This document shows, one piece after another, positions 1 to 8,392 of a stretch of 64,000 nt of DNA. The position numbers and the translations under genes are program-made. The stretch covers positions 992,001 through 1,056,000 of the forward strand of contig NZ_CP016094.1 of assembly GCF_001746835.1 (NCBI RefSeq), in the 5' to 3' direction. Numbering within the stretch: position 1 is the stretch's first letter; the number at the start of each line of letters is the position of its first letter. The notes under the pieces were generated by a model. It did not search any database. It was not told the origin of the DNA and saw only the letters and a list, made by a program, of their open reading frames with translations. Source of the stretch: Lacunisphaera limnophila. Lineage in GTDB: Bacteria > Verrucomicrobiota > Verrucomicrobiia > Opitutales > Opitutaceae.

Positions 1-532
1 GGCTGGCGAAGCCGAGGTAGACCATGCTGTAGACATCGTGGACGTGCAGGCCGGCGGCGACGACGGGGAAGCCGAGGATGTGGAACTCACTGCCCATGGC
101 GTATTCCGGCAGCGCGGTCTTGAAGCTGTCCGCCTGCGCGGCGCCGACGGTGAAGTGGGCGATATGGTAGACGATGAAGGCCAGGATCACGAGGCCGGTG
201 TGTTTCATGTAGCGGGAGGCGAAGATGGCCTGCAGCCACTTGCTCACGCCGTAGGATTCCGGACCGCGGGCCGCCTTGTTTTCCAAGGCGAGGGCGATGG
301 CGGCCCACACGTGGATGCCCACACAGGCCAGGAGGAAGAGGCGGATGCCCCACAGCGCCGGCCCGAGGGACTGGAGGAAGTGGGCGTAGCCGTTGATCTT
401 GTCGGGATGGGCGAAGATCTGGAGGTTGCCCACCAGGTGCCCGGTGACGAATCCGACGAGCACGAGGCCGGTCAGGGCCATCAGAAATTTTCTGCCGATC
501 GAGGAGCGAAGAAGCGCACCGGGTAGATTCAT
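1..532 (-). CDS. sdhC: Succinate dehydrogenase cytochrome b subunit (b558 family), 3' end outside window
   Basis: This is the N-terminal 177 residues of a heme-binding membrane anchor of succinate dehydrogenase, which passes electrons from the SdhAB head to the quinone pool. The start (ATG at 530-532) is followed by a typical SdhC opening, SSIGRKFLMALTG. Hydrophobic segments lie at about residues 14-36, 63-83 and 112-131, with a fourth starting near 160. Histidines at 32, 74, 111, 123 and 126 are candidate heme ligands in and beside these helices. The reading frame is open to the left edge, so the end of the gene, and probably sdhA and sdhB, lie outside the window. The b558-type single-subunit anchor is the form known from Bacillus, Bacteroidetes and Verrucomicrobia. 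Confidence 0.9.
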   Translation of the reverse strand, partial: MNLPGALLRSSIGRKFLMALTGLVLVGFVTGHLVGNLQIFAHPDKINGYAHFLQSLGPALWGIRLFLLACVGIHVWAAIALALENKAARGPESYGVSKWLQAIFASRYMKHTGLVILAFIVYHIAHFTVGAAQADSFKTALPEYAMGSEFHILGFPVVAAGLHVHDVYSMVYLGFAS

Positions 533-681
533 CGAGTGTGGGTGGGGGTGGGTAAACGGAGCGTCGTAACCGAAATAGTGGCTGGAGGTTAGTCCACCCG
601 TTCCGAGGTTGTAAAGAAACGCGACCGAGCCAAACCCAATATTAGCGAGCCTACAGCGTGGCAGAAGGCCCGGGGCGGATC

Positions 682-2412
682 TCAGGGCCGGGCGACCTGG
701 TTGCGTTCGCGAGCCGCCGTCACCAAGGCCCGTTCCTCGGGCAGGAGAGCTTCGCCGTCTGTGCCCCTGAGCAGTGCCTCACTGGCAGCGGCGCGTCCCG
801 CCTCCGCCAGGATCACCCCTCCGGCCAGCGCATAACGCGGTTCGTTGTAGGAACTGGAGGGCAAGGTCTCGAGTACGGCTAGGGCGTCTGGCACCCGCTT
901 TTCCCGCCAAAGAGCGAGGGCATGGGCTACGGTGGCGCCGGAATTCAACGGCTGCTGCCGCAGGTATTCCGCCGTCTCGACCGCGGTGGCGACCCGCCGG
1001 CGCCCGAGGAGGTGGCCCATGATGGCACTTTCAACCTGCACGACGGGGTCGCCGGGCATGGCCAGCCGCCATTCGGTGTAAACCTGCCAGAGCTGTTCAC
1101 TATCACCGCGTCCGAGGGCCGACGCAATCAGCTGCCGCCAGGCCCAAAGCTCGCGCGGCATGGTGCGGGCAATGGTCAGCAACACCAAGCGGTGCTCGGC
1201 CGGCCAGCCCCACAGCTCGGCCAGACGCAGCAGCATGCGCAGTCCGGCGGGTGAGGCCTTGCCGGCGTCGAGCGCCGCCGCCCAACCCGGGCGGATTCCC
1301 CCGGAGCGGCCCAGCGTGTCACTGGCCTGCGCGCGGAAGGCCTGTTCCACGGCCTCGGTGGGCACAGGCCCCCAGACCCCGGCCAGCAGCAAACGCCGCA
1401 GACGGGGCCAGTCTTTCAATCGGGCCGCGAATTCCCCCTCGGCGGATCGCAGCAGCGGGTTCGAACGCAGGTCCTCCGGGAGCGTGTCGATCCACTGCAG
1501 CACGGTCTCGGTCTGGCCGTTCAGGGACATCCAGTTGGCGAGACTGATGACATCTTCCGCCGCAGGTCGCGGCTGCTGCATCGCGTAGGCGACCAGCCGA
1601 TCGACGTGGTCCAGCTGGCTCGGCAGCGCGAGCAACGGTCCGCGAGGCGGGGCGAGGGTCACGGCTAGCGCCCGCAAGGCTGCGTCACGCTCCGCGGTCG
1701 GCCGAGGCCAGCGCCGCGCCAGGTCGCCGAGCAGCTCCGCCACGGCACGCATGCGCACCGGGTCCTGGCGCGCAAGTTCCAGCAGGGCGGCGCGAGCCGC
1801 CGGGGCCTTGGCCCCGTGCGGATCAGCCAGCCGGATCATCGCCAGGTTGAGCCGCACGCGAAGATCGTCCGGCGCGAGCCGGGCCAGCTCGGCCAGAGAT
1901 TTTTCCTGCTCGGCCGGATTTCGCTCCAGCAGGGCCAAGCCGGCTTGCAGACGAAAATACTCGGCCGGCTCGGGCCCCGGCGCCGGTACCTGCTCCAAGG
2001 CCGCGCGCGCGATTCGTGGATCACCGAAACGGATGGCGGCCCGGGCCAATCCCAAACGGCTACGCTGATCTTCGGGATCGAGCGCCACGGCTTCCTGCCA
2101 GACCACAATCGATTCAATCTGCCCCATCCGTTCGTAAAATGCCGCCAAGCGTCGGCGGATCGCGGCGTCGCCCGGATGGAGGCGGGTGAGCTGTTCCAGG
2201 GTCAACATGGCGCTGCGTCCGTCTCCCTCTTTCTCGTAGCGCTCGGCGTTTCTTATGTCCCTATCATACCTCCACTTGGCTATAAAGGGACGTCCTGAAT
2301 AATAACCCACCACCAACAAGGTGAGGCTAGCCGCCGAGACCAGCAGATAGCGTTTCACGGTTCGGCGCTGATTCAGCCGAAAGGGGGGTTCCGTGCGACG
2401 ATCGTCGATCAT
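682..2412 (-). CDS. Membrane-anchored tetratricopeptide-repeat protein
   Basis: A 576-residue protein with a short basic cytoplasmic N-terminus, one membrane helix at about 22-40, and a long helical remainder. Residues about 50-220 show degenerate TPR units (pairs such as AERYEKEGDGRSAMLTLEQL and LGLARAAIRFGDPRIARAAL), and further TPR-like helices occur near the C-terminus. TPR arrays serve as protein-binding scaffolds; there is no enzymatic motif. The orientation is probably N-in with the TPR domain in the periplasm. It is divergent from the PEP-CTERM gene to its right, with only 70 bp between the two starts. The partner and pathway are unknown. Related large TPR proteins accompany exosortase/PEP-CTERM loci in some bacteria, but no exosortase is visible here. 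Confidence 0.7.
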   Translation of the reverse strand: MIDDRRTEPPFRLNQRRTVKRYLLVSAASLTLLVVGYYSGRPFIAKWRYDRDIRNAERYEKEGDGRSAMLTLEQLTRLHPGDAAIRRRLAAFYERMGQIESIVVWQEAVALDPEDQRSRLGLARAAIRFGDPRIARAALEQVPAPGPEPAEYFRLQAGLALLERNPAEQEKSLAELARLAPDDLRVRLNLAMIRLADPHGAKAPAARAALLELARQDPVRMRAVAELLGDLARRWPRPTAERDAALRALAVTLAPPRGPLLALPSQLDHVDRLVAYAMQQPRPAAEDVISLANWMSLNGQTETVLQWIDTLPEDLRSNPLLRSAEGEFAARLKDWPRLRRLLLAGVWGPVPTEAVEQAFRAQASDTLGRSGGIRPGWAAALDAGKASPAGLRMLLRLAELWGWPAEHRLVLLTIARTMPRELWAWRQLIASALGRGDSEQLWQVYTEWRLAMPGDPVVQVESAIMGHLLGRRRVATAVETAEYLRQQPLNSGATVAHALALWREKRVPDALAVLETLPSSSYNEPRYALAGGVILAEAGRAAASEALLRGTDGEALLPEERALVTAARERNQVARP

Positions 2413-2465
2413 GTGTTAAAACCGATTCAGGACCATTTAGGACTGGCAAGCCACCCATAATAAAA

Positions 2466-2481
2466 TAGGTATAAGTACCTA
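2466..2481. promoter_or_regulatory. Perfect inverted repeat directly before a start codon
   Basis: TAGGTA-TAAG-TACCTA forms a perfect 6-bp inverted repeat with a 4-nt centre, ending one base before the ATG at 2483. It sits in an AT-rich stretch (about 2457-2482) that contrasts with the high-GC surroundings and contains possible -10 hexamers (TAATAA at 2458-2463, TATAAG at 2470-2475). It could be an operator or an RNA hairpin masking translation initiation of the PEP-CTERM pair. No matching -35 box is clear. Confidence 0.4.
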
Positions 2482-2482
2482 G

Positions 2483-3595
2483 ATGAAGACTGGCTCATCC
2501 CGCAAACCCAATCGCGCCCGGCTCCTGCCCTCCCGCTGGCAGACCGTCGTATTGGCGGGGCTTTTTCAAGCGGTTAATTTGTCCGCTCAGGTCGCGGTCA
2601 CCGGCATCACCTACGACGCGCTGGTGGACAACGCCAACACGAGCTCCGGGGGCATCACCTATCTGAATCGCGACCGGGAGGTAAGCACGGTGGTCACCGG
2701 GCTGGGCTCCTATCGCTTCGACGGGCCCTTGGCCGACAACGTCTTTTTCCGCCGCAACACGGACTCGAACGGCAACGGCACCGCCAACCAGGCCGCCGAC
2801 AATCCGAACAATTCGACGATCATCTATCAGCACGACGGCTCGAACCGGCATTATGGCGAGTATGAGTCCAGCCTCGAGCAGCTGTTTCTCGACGGCAATC
2901 TGTACGGCGGGTTGCGCAATCCCTTTGGCAACGGCGCCGGCACCAGCACCAACAGCAACATTGAGCGCATCGATTTCAATTTCGCCGGCGGCTACACGGT
3001 GCAGGCCGACGACGCCCTGGTGTTCTTCGATGTCGAGAATCTCGGCAGCTTCGGCGATGGCTTCCGCATAGCGGCCTACACCAGCGTCGGGACCGTGAAC
3101 GGGTTCAGCAACGCCCCCACCGCCTACGCCAACACCGGCCTGCTGGTGGCCCCCGATTCCTTCGGCGGCCCGGTGAACAATCCGCAGGGCGGGGCTTCCG
3201 GCAACTACCGCCGCGCCACCTTCACCAACGGCGACAGCCTGGCCGGCACCGCGTCCGGCATCACTTCCGTGGGTGAACTGCAGCTCGTGGGCATCCTGAT
3301 CCGTTTTGCCGATCTGGGCATCACCGCCGGCACAACCATCCAAGGGTATTCCCTCCTGGCGGGCGACACCGCTCCCACCACGGCCGCGAGCCTCGTCAAC
3401 TGGAACGACGCAACCTACTACCCGACCAACACCGACCCGGCGGGCTACGGCAACATGGATTTCATGGGCTTTGGCGCCCAGATTTCCCGGCCCGTGCCCG
3501 AACCCTCGACCTACGGCGCCATCCTCGTGGCACTCGGGCTTGCGTGGGTCGGCGTGCGCCGGCTGATTGGGCGTCACCACCCGCAGCCCTCCTGA
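2483..3595 (+). CDS. PEP-CTERM sorting domain protein (first of a tandem pair)
   Basis: A 370-residue secreted protein. It has a basic N-terminus and a hydrophobic signal peptide with likely cleavage after LSA (about residue 35). The Asn/Gly/Thr-rich body resembles adhesin-like surface proteins, and the C-terminus is a classical PEP-CTERM tail: VPEPSTYG at about 338, a hydrophobic helix, then a basic cluster (VRRLIGR). In the known system, exosortase cleaves at PEP after export and the protein goes to the surface or extracellular matrix. Its TGA overlaps the ATG of the next gene (TGATG), so the two are probably translationally coupled. The two proteins are homologous: both carry a VFxRR/AFIRRNT segment, an NIERIDF segment, a GTTIxGYSL segment and a V(N/D)WN(D/N)(A/T)TYY segment. 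Function beyond surface display is unknown. Confidence 0.85.
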   Translation: MKTGSSRKPNRARLLPSRWQTVVLAGLFQAVNLSAQVAVTGITYDALVDNANTSSGGITYLNRDREVSTVVTGLGSYRFDGPLADNVFFRRNTDSNGNGTANQAADNPNNSTIIYQHDGSNRHYGEYESSLEQLFLDGNLYGGLRNPFGNGAGTSTNSNIERIDFNFAGGYTVQADDALVFFDVENLGSFGDGFRIAAYTSVGTVNGFSNAPTAYANTGLLVAPDSFGGPVNNPQGGASGNYRRATFTNGDSLAGTASGITSVGELQLVGILIRFADLGITAGTTIQGYSLLAGDTAPTTAASLVNWNDATYYPTNTDPAGYGNMDFMGFGAQISRPVPEPSTYGAILVALGLAWVGVRRLIGRHHPQPS

Positions 3596-4650
3596 TGCGC
3601 CTCGCCCGATCCACCGCCCCGCAGTTCATCCGCCACCTGCTCGGAGCCGTGGCGTTGGCCCTGGCCGCGCGCGCGCCGGCCCAGATCGCGATCAACCTGG
3701 TGAACACGGCCACGACCGACCAGTCGAACCAGACCATCAACGGCACGGTGTTCGAACGGACCACCACGCGCATCACCACATTCTACGACGCGGCGGCCAA
3801 CATCTACGATGCGAACACGGTGGCCGGCTCCGCCTTCATCCGGCGCAACACCACGGCGGGCAACGGCAACAATTCCTCGGTGTGGTATGACCAGGGCACG
3901 CAGGCGGGCCGCTTCAGCTCGCCCTACGCCACCACCTATGCGGACCTGCTCCTCGGCAACAACATCCTCCGCGGCTCCGACAACACCTTCTCGAACGACG
4001 CCGGGGTGGCCGGCGGCAACATCGAGCGCATCGATTTCCTCCTGAGCAGCACCGGCATCAGCGCCTCCCTCGACACGGCCTTCGCCATCTTCGACCGCGG
4101 AGCCGTCAACCAGCACGACTACGTGAAGATCGCGGTGATCACGGGCTGGGATTCCGTCAATAACCGCCCGACGGCCTACGGCGGCACCTTGGTGAGCGTC
4201 GACACCGCCGACTACGGCTCCACCAACCCAATCGGCGATTTCGGCTACAACCTCTTTCGCTACGACAGCGGCGACGCCATGGGCGCGGGCACCTACTGGG
4301 ACAACAACACCGAGACTGGCAGCCAGGGCATCGGCGGCGTCGCCGTCTCGCTCTCCGACCTGGGCCTGGCCGCCGGCACCACGATCTACGGCTATTCCCT
4401 CATGGGCTACGACGTCACGAATGGCGGCAACATGGCCAACCTCGTGGATTGGAACAACACCACGTATTACGCCACCAACACCACCGGTCAGTCCGGCACG
4501 GGCGGCATCGACCTCTCGGCGGTCAACGGCGTGCTCTACAACCGGCGCGTGCCCGAGCCCTCGACTTACGGGGCGTTGTTGCTCGGTCTGAGTGCGGCGT
4601 TTTTCGGGTGGCGCCGCTGGCGCCGCAGCCTCACCGCGCGAGCGGCTTGA
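3595..4650 (+). CDS. PEP-CTERM sorting domain protein (second of a tandem pair)
   Basis: A 351-residue paralogue of the preceding gene. I start it at the ATG at 3595, which overlaps the upstream stop as TGATG; an in-frame ATG at 3544 would put 17 residues before the signal peptide inside the upstream gene. The signal peptide (RHLLGAVALALAARAPA) is probably cleaved near residue 29. The Asn/Thr-rich body aligns with its neighbour through NNIERIDF-like, AGTTIYGYSLMG and VDWNNTTYYATN segments. The PEP-CTERM tail begins VPEPSTYG near residue 319, followed by a hydrophobic stretch and WRRWRR. The final 20 bp overlap the end of the convergent adenylate-forming enzyme gene. A surface or matrix role is inferred from the sorting signal only. 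Confidence 0.85.
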   Translation: MRLARSTAPQFIRHLLGAVALALAARAPAQIAINLVNTATTDQSNQTINGTVFERTTTRITTFYDAAANIYDANTVAGSAFIRRNTTAGNGNNSSVWYDQGTQAGRFSSPYATTYADLLLGNNILRGSDNTFSNDAGVAGGNIERIDFLLSSTGISASLDTAFAIFDRGAVNQHDYVKIAVITGWDSVNNRPTAYGGTLVSVDTADYGSTNPIGDFGYNLFRYDSGDAMGAGTYWDNNTETGSQGIGGVAVSLSDLGLAAGTTIYGYSLMGYDVTNGGNMANLVDWNNTTYYATNTTGQSGTGGIDLSAVNGVLYNRRVPEPSTYGALLLGLSAAFFGWRRWRRSLTARAA

Positions 4651-5941
4651 TCAGCGCGAACTTCCCGCTGGCTGCCGGCTGGATAAACTTGCGGCGGAAC
4701 AACGCCACGCGCGTCCCCGCCCCCAGGGCGCCGGCCAGGGCCTCGGCCACCGATTCGGCGGCGACTTCGTCGGCCACATACTGAAATTCCCAGCGCTGCT
4801 CGGAGACCTGCACCAGGCTCCAATGCCAGCAGGCGAAGCTGTCGGGCAGGACCACATCGATCTCGTGGGCCGAAACGACCGTCCCATCCGCGCGCAAATG
4901 GAGATCCTTCTCGCGCCCGAGGATCCGGTAGCCCCGGGACGTGCGGCGCACGATGTCGCCGGTGAAGTAACGCAGCAGCGGCATGGCCTCGCGCCCGCGC
5001 GTCGTGACATTGATCTGGAAAACATCTTCTTCGCCGTTCGCCGACCCTGAGGCTGCCTGCGGCGAGCCGGTCGAAACCGTCGCAGGGCACCACGGCGTGA
5101 GCTCGATGAAGGCATTGTCCTCGACCACGCGCAGGTTGTCGCCAAAGGCGTCGCCGACGAACAGGTAGCCCGCCTCGGTCGAGCCATAGAGATCCACCTG
5201 CTCCGCTCCCGGGAAAGCCGCGGCGATCCGCCGGCCGTGCTGCCGGCTGGCCTTGCCGTAGGTGAGGATGACGGTCTCGACGCTCGGCACCGTGATCCGC
5301 CGGCGCGCGAGGGCCCGGGCGAGCAGGGAGAGGTAAACGGGCTCCCCCTCGATGACCTGCGGCTGCACCGCCTGCAGCTCGAGCGTGATGCGGTCCCACT
5401 CCGCCTCGGGAAAGGCAAAGGGATCGCTGGAGAGATTCAGGTACACCGTCCCGTCAAAATAGCGGTGGGGAAACGGGTGATCCTCGTACGGGCAGAGGTT
5501 GCTCGAGCAACCGACCGGCGCGAGCACGCACTTGCGGTAGGGCCGGTCCACGTAGCGCGCCAGCCGCGGATGCGCGAGGTAGGCGCGGCGGGTCTGGGCA
5601 TTCCACCAGCCGTCCTCCATGACCACCGTCATCGGGCCGCTCGTCGTGCCGGAAGTGTGCTCGTATTCGAATTTCTTCTGGGCGAATCCGCGTTCGATCT
5701 CGGCGTAGTCCGCGAAAAAGGCGGTGTGGCCGTGCTGCACGATCTCCTGTTTCGTCAGCAGGGGAATCTCGCGGTAACAGGACCACTGCAGCGGTTCGGA
5801 GTGGAGGGCGAAGCGCGCGGGATAAAGCGGGCTGCGGCGATAAATCGCGCGGATCTCCTGTTCCAGGACCGCCGGCACCGCGCCGGCCTCGGGTGGGAGG
5901 CAGGCATTGGCGAAGGCGGGAGCGAGGGTGGCAGTTTCCAT
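4631..5941 (-). CDS. PaaK/CapK-like adenylate-forming enzyme
   Basis: A 436-residue member of the AMP-binding superfamily, closest in layout to phenylacetate-CoA ligase/CapK-type enzymes that activate a carboxylic acid as acyl-AMP. The nucleotide-binding loop is HTSGTTSGPM (95-104; usually TSGTTG). The YGSTEAG motif is at 252-258, and a YFTGD...GYRILGREKDL segment at about 325-347 marks the hinge region. I chose the ATG at 5941 because an alternative at 5998 would overlap the upstream NUDIX gene and add a proline-rich stretch without homology features. Residues about 285-300 (PATVSTGSPQAASGS) look like an inserted linker encoded by a palindromic DNA element. The substrate is unknown. The NUDIX gene ends 35 bp upstream on the same strand. 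Confidence 0.75.
   Translation of the reverse strand: METATLAPAFANACLPPEAGAVPAVLEQEIRAIYRRSPLYPARFALHSEPLQWSCYREIPLLTKQEIVQHGHTAFFADYAEIERGFAQKKFEYEHTSGTTSGPMTVVMEDGWWNAQTRRAYLAHPRLARYVDRPYRKCVLAPVGCSSNLCPYEDHPFPHRYFDGTVYLNLSSDPFAFPEAEWDRITLELQAVQPQVIEGEPVYLSLLARALARRRITVPSVETVILTYGKASRQHGRRIAAAFPGAEQVDLYGSTEAGYLFVGDAFGDNLRVVEDNAFIELTPWCPATVSTGSPQAASGSANGEEDVFQINVTTRGREAMPLLRYFTGDIVRRTSRGYRILGREKDLHLRADGTVVSAHEIDVVLPDSFACWHWSLVQVSEQRWEFQYVADEVAAESVAEALAGALGAGTRVALFRRKFIQPAASGKFALIKPLAR
5045..5088. repeat. REP-like palindromic element inside a coding region
   Basis: The segment starts CCCTGAGGCTGCC and ends GTCGCAGGGC; its ends can pair (TGC-CTGCGGC near 5055-5062 with GTCGCAGGGCA near 5079-5089). 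It resembles the intergenic palindromes ending in CAGGG/CCCTG and containing a GGTCGAAACC core that recur in many bacterial genomes, but here it lies in frame within the adenylate-forming enzyme gene and encodes a Ser/Ala/Gly-rich linker. Confidence 0.35.
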
Positions 5942-5976
5942 CAGAAGCGGGGAGTGAAGCCCGGGCCGGGGGTTAG

Positions 5977-6552
5977 TCAAACGACCTCCGGCCGCCATCG
6001 CGCCCAGTGGGGCTGGAACAGCAGCAAGGCGTTCAGCACCATCGCGTGCGTGATGCCGCCCGCGGCGGCGAGCGCGAACACCTCCGCCACCGGCCGGGTC
6101 AGGATTTCAAATTCCTCGTCGGGGTCCCAGTCAAGGTCGGCCACGCGCCGGGCCTCCTCCACGAGCACGAGGTGACAGCGGTTGCTCTGCATCGCGGGAT
6201 TGGGGTGGACGGCGCCGAGCAGCCGCGCCCGCGCGCCGACGTAACCCGACTCCTCCCGCAACTCGCGCACGCCGGCCGTCACGGGATCCTCGCCGGGATC
6301 CATCACGCCGCCCGGGATCTCGAGGGAAAAATCATTGATGCCGTAGCGGAACTGCCGGACCAGCACGAGCTCACCCGCGGGCGTGAGCGCGACGACATTC
6401 ACCCAGTCCGGCGGCTTGATGACGATGAAGTCCTGCTCCTTCTCCCGCGCCGGATGCCGGAAGATCGCGCTCACGACGTCGAAAATCCGTGTCGTGCTAT
6501 GCGGCTCTTCGCGCAGTTTCTGCCAGCGCCGCGGGGGACCGGGATGATTCAT
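5977..6552 (-). CDS. NUDIX hydrolase, ADP-ribose pyrophosphatase-like
   Basis: A 191-residue protein with a textbook Nudix box at residues 82-104: G, five residues, E, seven residues, then REL-REESGY. This box binds Mg2+ and cleaves nucleoside diphosphates linked to another moiety. The upstream sequence VLVRQFRYGINDFSLEIPGG is typical of the ADP-ribose/ADP-sugar pyrophosphatase subgroup (the RQ(F/Y)R...EIPGG motif). The length fits that family. It lies just upstream of the adenylate-forming enzyme gene on the same strand, 35 bp apart, and 63 bp downstream of the LysM gene. A housekeeping role in ADP-ribose or related metabolite turnover is the likeliest; exact substrate cannot be read from sequence. 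Confidence 0.85.
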   Translation of the reverse strand: MNHPGPPRRWQKLREEPHSTTRIFDVVSAIFRHPAREKEQDFIVIKPPDWVNVVALTPAGELVLVRQFRYGINDFSLEIPGGVMDPGEDPVTAGVRELREESGYVGARARLLGAVHPNPAMQSNRCHLVLVEEARRVADLDWDPDEEFEILTRPVAEVFALAAAGGITHAMVLNALLLFQPHWARWRPEVV

Positions 6553-6615
6553 GGCGAAAAAAATGCCTCCGCGACACGAGGTCTGGGAGGCACGGGGAAA
6601 GGGGATTCCGGAAAT

Positions 6616-7143
6616 TTACTTCTTGGGAATGCGGATCTTCTGGCCGACGCGCAGCTTGGTCGGGTCAAGGCCGGGGTTCTCCGCCTCGATGGCATCCATC
6701 TTCACCGCGAACTTGCGGGCGATCTTGGCGAAGGTGTCGCCGGAGCCGATCGTGTAGGTGCCGTCGGCGTTCAACACGCCGGTGGGGGCAGCGGCGCCGC
6801 CCTTGCCCGCGGGAGCCGCGGCCTTGGCTTTCTGGGCTTCCTCCACCTTGGTGATCTGGGCGCGCAGCGTGCCGATCTCGGTGCCGACCTGGGTCAGGGC
6901 GTTCTGCACCCCTTCGCGCAGGCCGCGGAGATCGGTCTCGGACTTGGCGGTCGCGGCCCGCAGGTCGCCCTCGATCGTGACGATCTTCGGGATCTCCAGG
7001 TCATGCGCGGCCACGGTCTTTTGGAGCGTGGAAAGTTTGACCAAGGCGACGATCGCAAGGATCAGGCCAAGGGCACCGGCAATCACACCCACCAGGGGCA
7101 AAACATTGCTGGAGCTGCTGCTGTCACGGGAAAGAGTATCCAT
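6616..7143 (-). CDS. LysM-domain membrane protein with coiled coil
   Basis: A 175-residue protein. It has a Ser-rich N-terminus, one membrane helix at about 16-36 and a helical, coiled-coil-like region at about 37-108. An Ala/Gly/Pro linker follows, and a C-terminal LysM domain spans about 130-173 (YTIGSGDTFAKIARKF...NPGLDPTKLRVGQKIRIP). LysM domains bind peptidoglycan or chitin-like glycans. The topology suggests an inner-membrane anchor with the LysM domain reaching the cell wall. No hydrolase domain is attached. It is 63 bp upstream of the NUDIX gene on the same strand, so co-transcription is possible but there is no evident functional link. Confidence 0.8.
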   Translation of the reverse strand: MDTLSRDSSSSSNVLPLVGVIAGALGLILAIVALVKLSTLQKTVAAHDLEIPKIVTIEGDLRAATAKSETDLRGLREGVQNALTQVGTEIGTLRAQITKVEEAQKAKAAAPAGKGGAAAPTGVLNADGTYTIGSGDTFAKIARKFAVKMDAIEAENPGLDPTKLRVGQKIRIPKK

Positions 7144-7350
7144 TTTTAGTTAGGTTGAGGATTCGTGTTTAGGGCGGGCTGCAGGGTGAAGCAAGAAGCT
7201 TTTATGCGCAAAAGCCCTGATCCTTGCGGTTAGGTCGGTGCGGATATGCCGCCCGGCCATACAGTAATGAAACCCATCCAGCCCCGCCGGGGGGCACGAA
7301 TCCCCGCCATTGACAGGGGGCCCCTCCCCCCCTCCCATCCGTGCTGTCAT

Positions 7351-7427
7351 CGGGGTGTAGCTTAGTCTGGTAGAGCGCCTGGTTTGGGACCAGGAGGTCG
7401 TAGGTTCGAATCCTATCGCCCCGACCA
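7351..7427 (+). tRNA. tRNA-Pro (TGG anticodon)
   Basis: A 77-nt cloverleaf with the 3' CCA encoded. The acceptor stem pairs CGGGGTG with CGCCCCG. The D arm contains GCTTAGTCTGGTAGAGC. The anticodon stem CCTGG/CCAGG encloses the loop TTTGGGA, giving anticodon TGG, and the T arm contains GGTTCGAATCC. It sits between the divergent LysM gene and the third PEP-CTERM gene. Confidence 0.97.
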
Positions 7428-7518
7428 TTTTTGATGGGTGAATCGCCTGAAAATGGGCGGTTTTCACTCACGGTCGGAGGAGGTCACGGTGGTAGCCTGC
7501 CGCCGTCAACCGCACGCC

Positions 7519-8190
7519 ATGCCGAGCCTGCCAACCCAATGGTCCCTCCTCCGCCTGCTGGCCGGGCTGCCTTTGTCGGTGATGGCCCAGACCACCCTCG
7601 TCAGCTACACCTTCGAGGGCACCACGATCCCGGTGGTGGGCTCGTCCCTTTCCACCGTGACTTGGAATTCCGGCGGGTTGACGGGATACGCCAGTCCATT
7701 TTCCAGCCAGGGACAGGCCCTGAGCGTGGGTAATTTTCAAGTCTCGGAATATTACCAATTCACCCTCAATGCGACCGGCTACGGTAACCTCGTGCTGAAT
7801 CCGTTCCGGGCGAATGGCAGTGGCACGGCCCCGCTGAACTGGAGAATTGCCACCAGTCTCGCGGGGCTGGACGGCCCGTTTGCTGAGGCGGCCACCTTCA
7901 CGCTGGCGGCAAACAGCGCCGTGGACAGTACCACCATCCCGGGGCTGGAGCTGGGCGCCGGCGCCGACAACAATGCCTCCATCGTCCTCAGGTTGATCGC
8001 GACCTCCTCGACCCGGATCGATGGCAACCCGGCCGCCGCCAGCGGCACCTTCCGCCTCGACAACATTTCGTTCACCGGCACCGCGATTCCCGAGCCAGCC
8101 ACCTATGCGGTATTCCTCAGTCTGGTCGCCCTGCTTTACCGCCACTGGTACCGGCGGCGACCGGGACCGGCCCGGTCACGATGGCCTTGA
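7519..8190 (+). CDS. PEP-CTERM sorting domain protein
   Basis: A 223-residue secreted protein. I chose the ATG at 7519, which places a signal peptide (LLRLLAGLPLSVMA, cleavage near residue 23) at the N-terminus; an in-frame ATG at 7438 would begin next to the tRNA and add a charged 27-residue leader. The body is β-rich and Ser/Thr/Asn/Ala-rich with no recognised catalytic motif. Its FRLDNISFTGT segment before the tail is common in PEP-CTERM proteins. The sorting tail is IPEPATYAVFLSLVALL followed by a strongly basic end (YRRRPGPARSR). It is not closely similar to the pair at 2483-4650. Surface display is inferred from the sorting signal. Confidence 0.8.
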   Translation: MPSLPTQWSLLRLLAGLPLSVMAQTTLVSYTFEGTTIPVVGSSLSTVTWNSGGLTGYASPFSSQGQALSVGNFQVSEYYQFTLNATGYGNLVLNPFRANGSGTAPLNWRIATSLAGLDGPFAEAATFTLAANSAVDSTTIPGLELGAGADNNASIVLRLIATSSTRIDGNPAAASGTFRLDNISFTGTAIPEPATYAVFLSLVALLYRHWYRRRPGPARSRWP

Positions 8191-8343
8191 TCTTGAATAA
8201 GTCTCAACGGGCCAAACCCCGTGGCGTTTGCTGAAACCCAACCTGGCAGCCAATCCTATCGCCCTTTGCATGAGCCTGCTGGCAGGCTGTTCCTTTCCGA
8301 CCTAACTGAGCCTGCGCCTGGGTATCGGGGACCCCATGGGCAT

Positions 8344-8369
8344 AAAAAAGGCCCGCCGGGAGGCGGGCC
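8344..8369 (-). terminator. Rho-independent terminator of the YfgM-like gene
   Basis: On the minus strand an 8-bp GC stem, GGCCCGCC-TCCC-GGCGGGCC, is followed by six T residues. It lies 24 bp past the stop codon of the minus-strand gene ending at 8393. Confidence 0.88.
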
Positions 8370-8392
8370 GTGGAGGTTGAGGCGGGAGGCGA

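Noticed and set aside
7150-7467. Minus-strand frames that translate to a protein with the segment GAIGFEPTTSWSQ
   Set aside because: This is the antisense of tRNA-Pro, a well-known false protein in databases. The frame has no other support.
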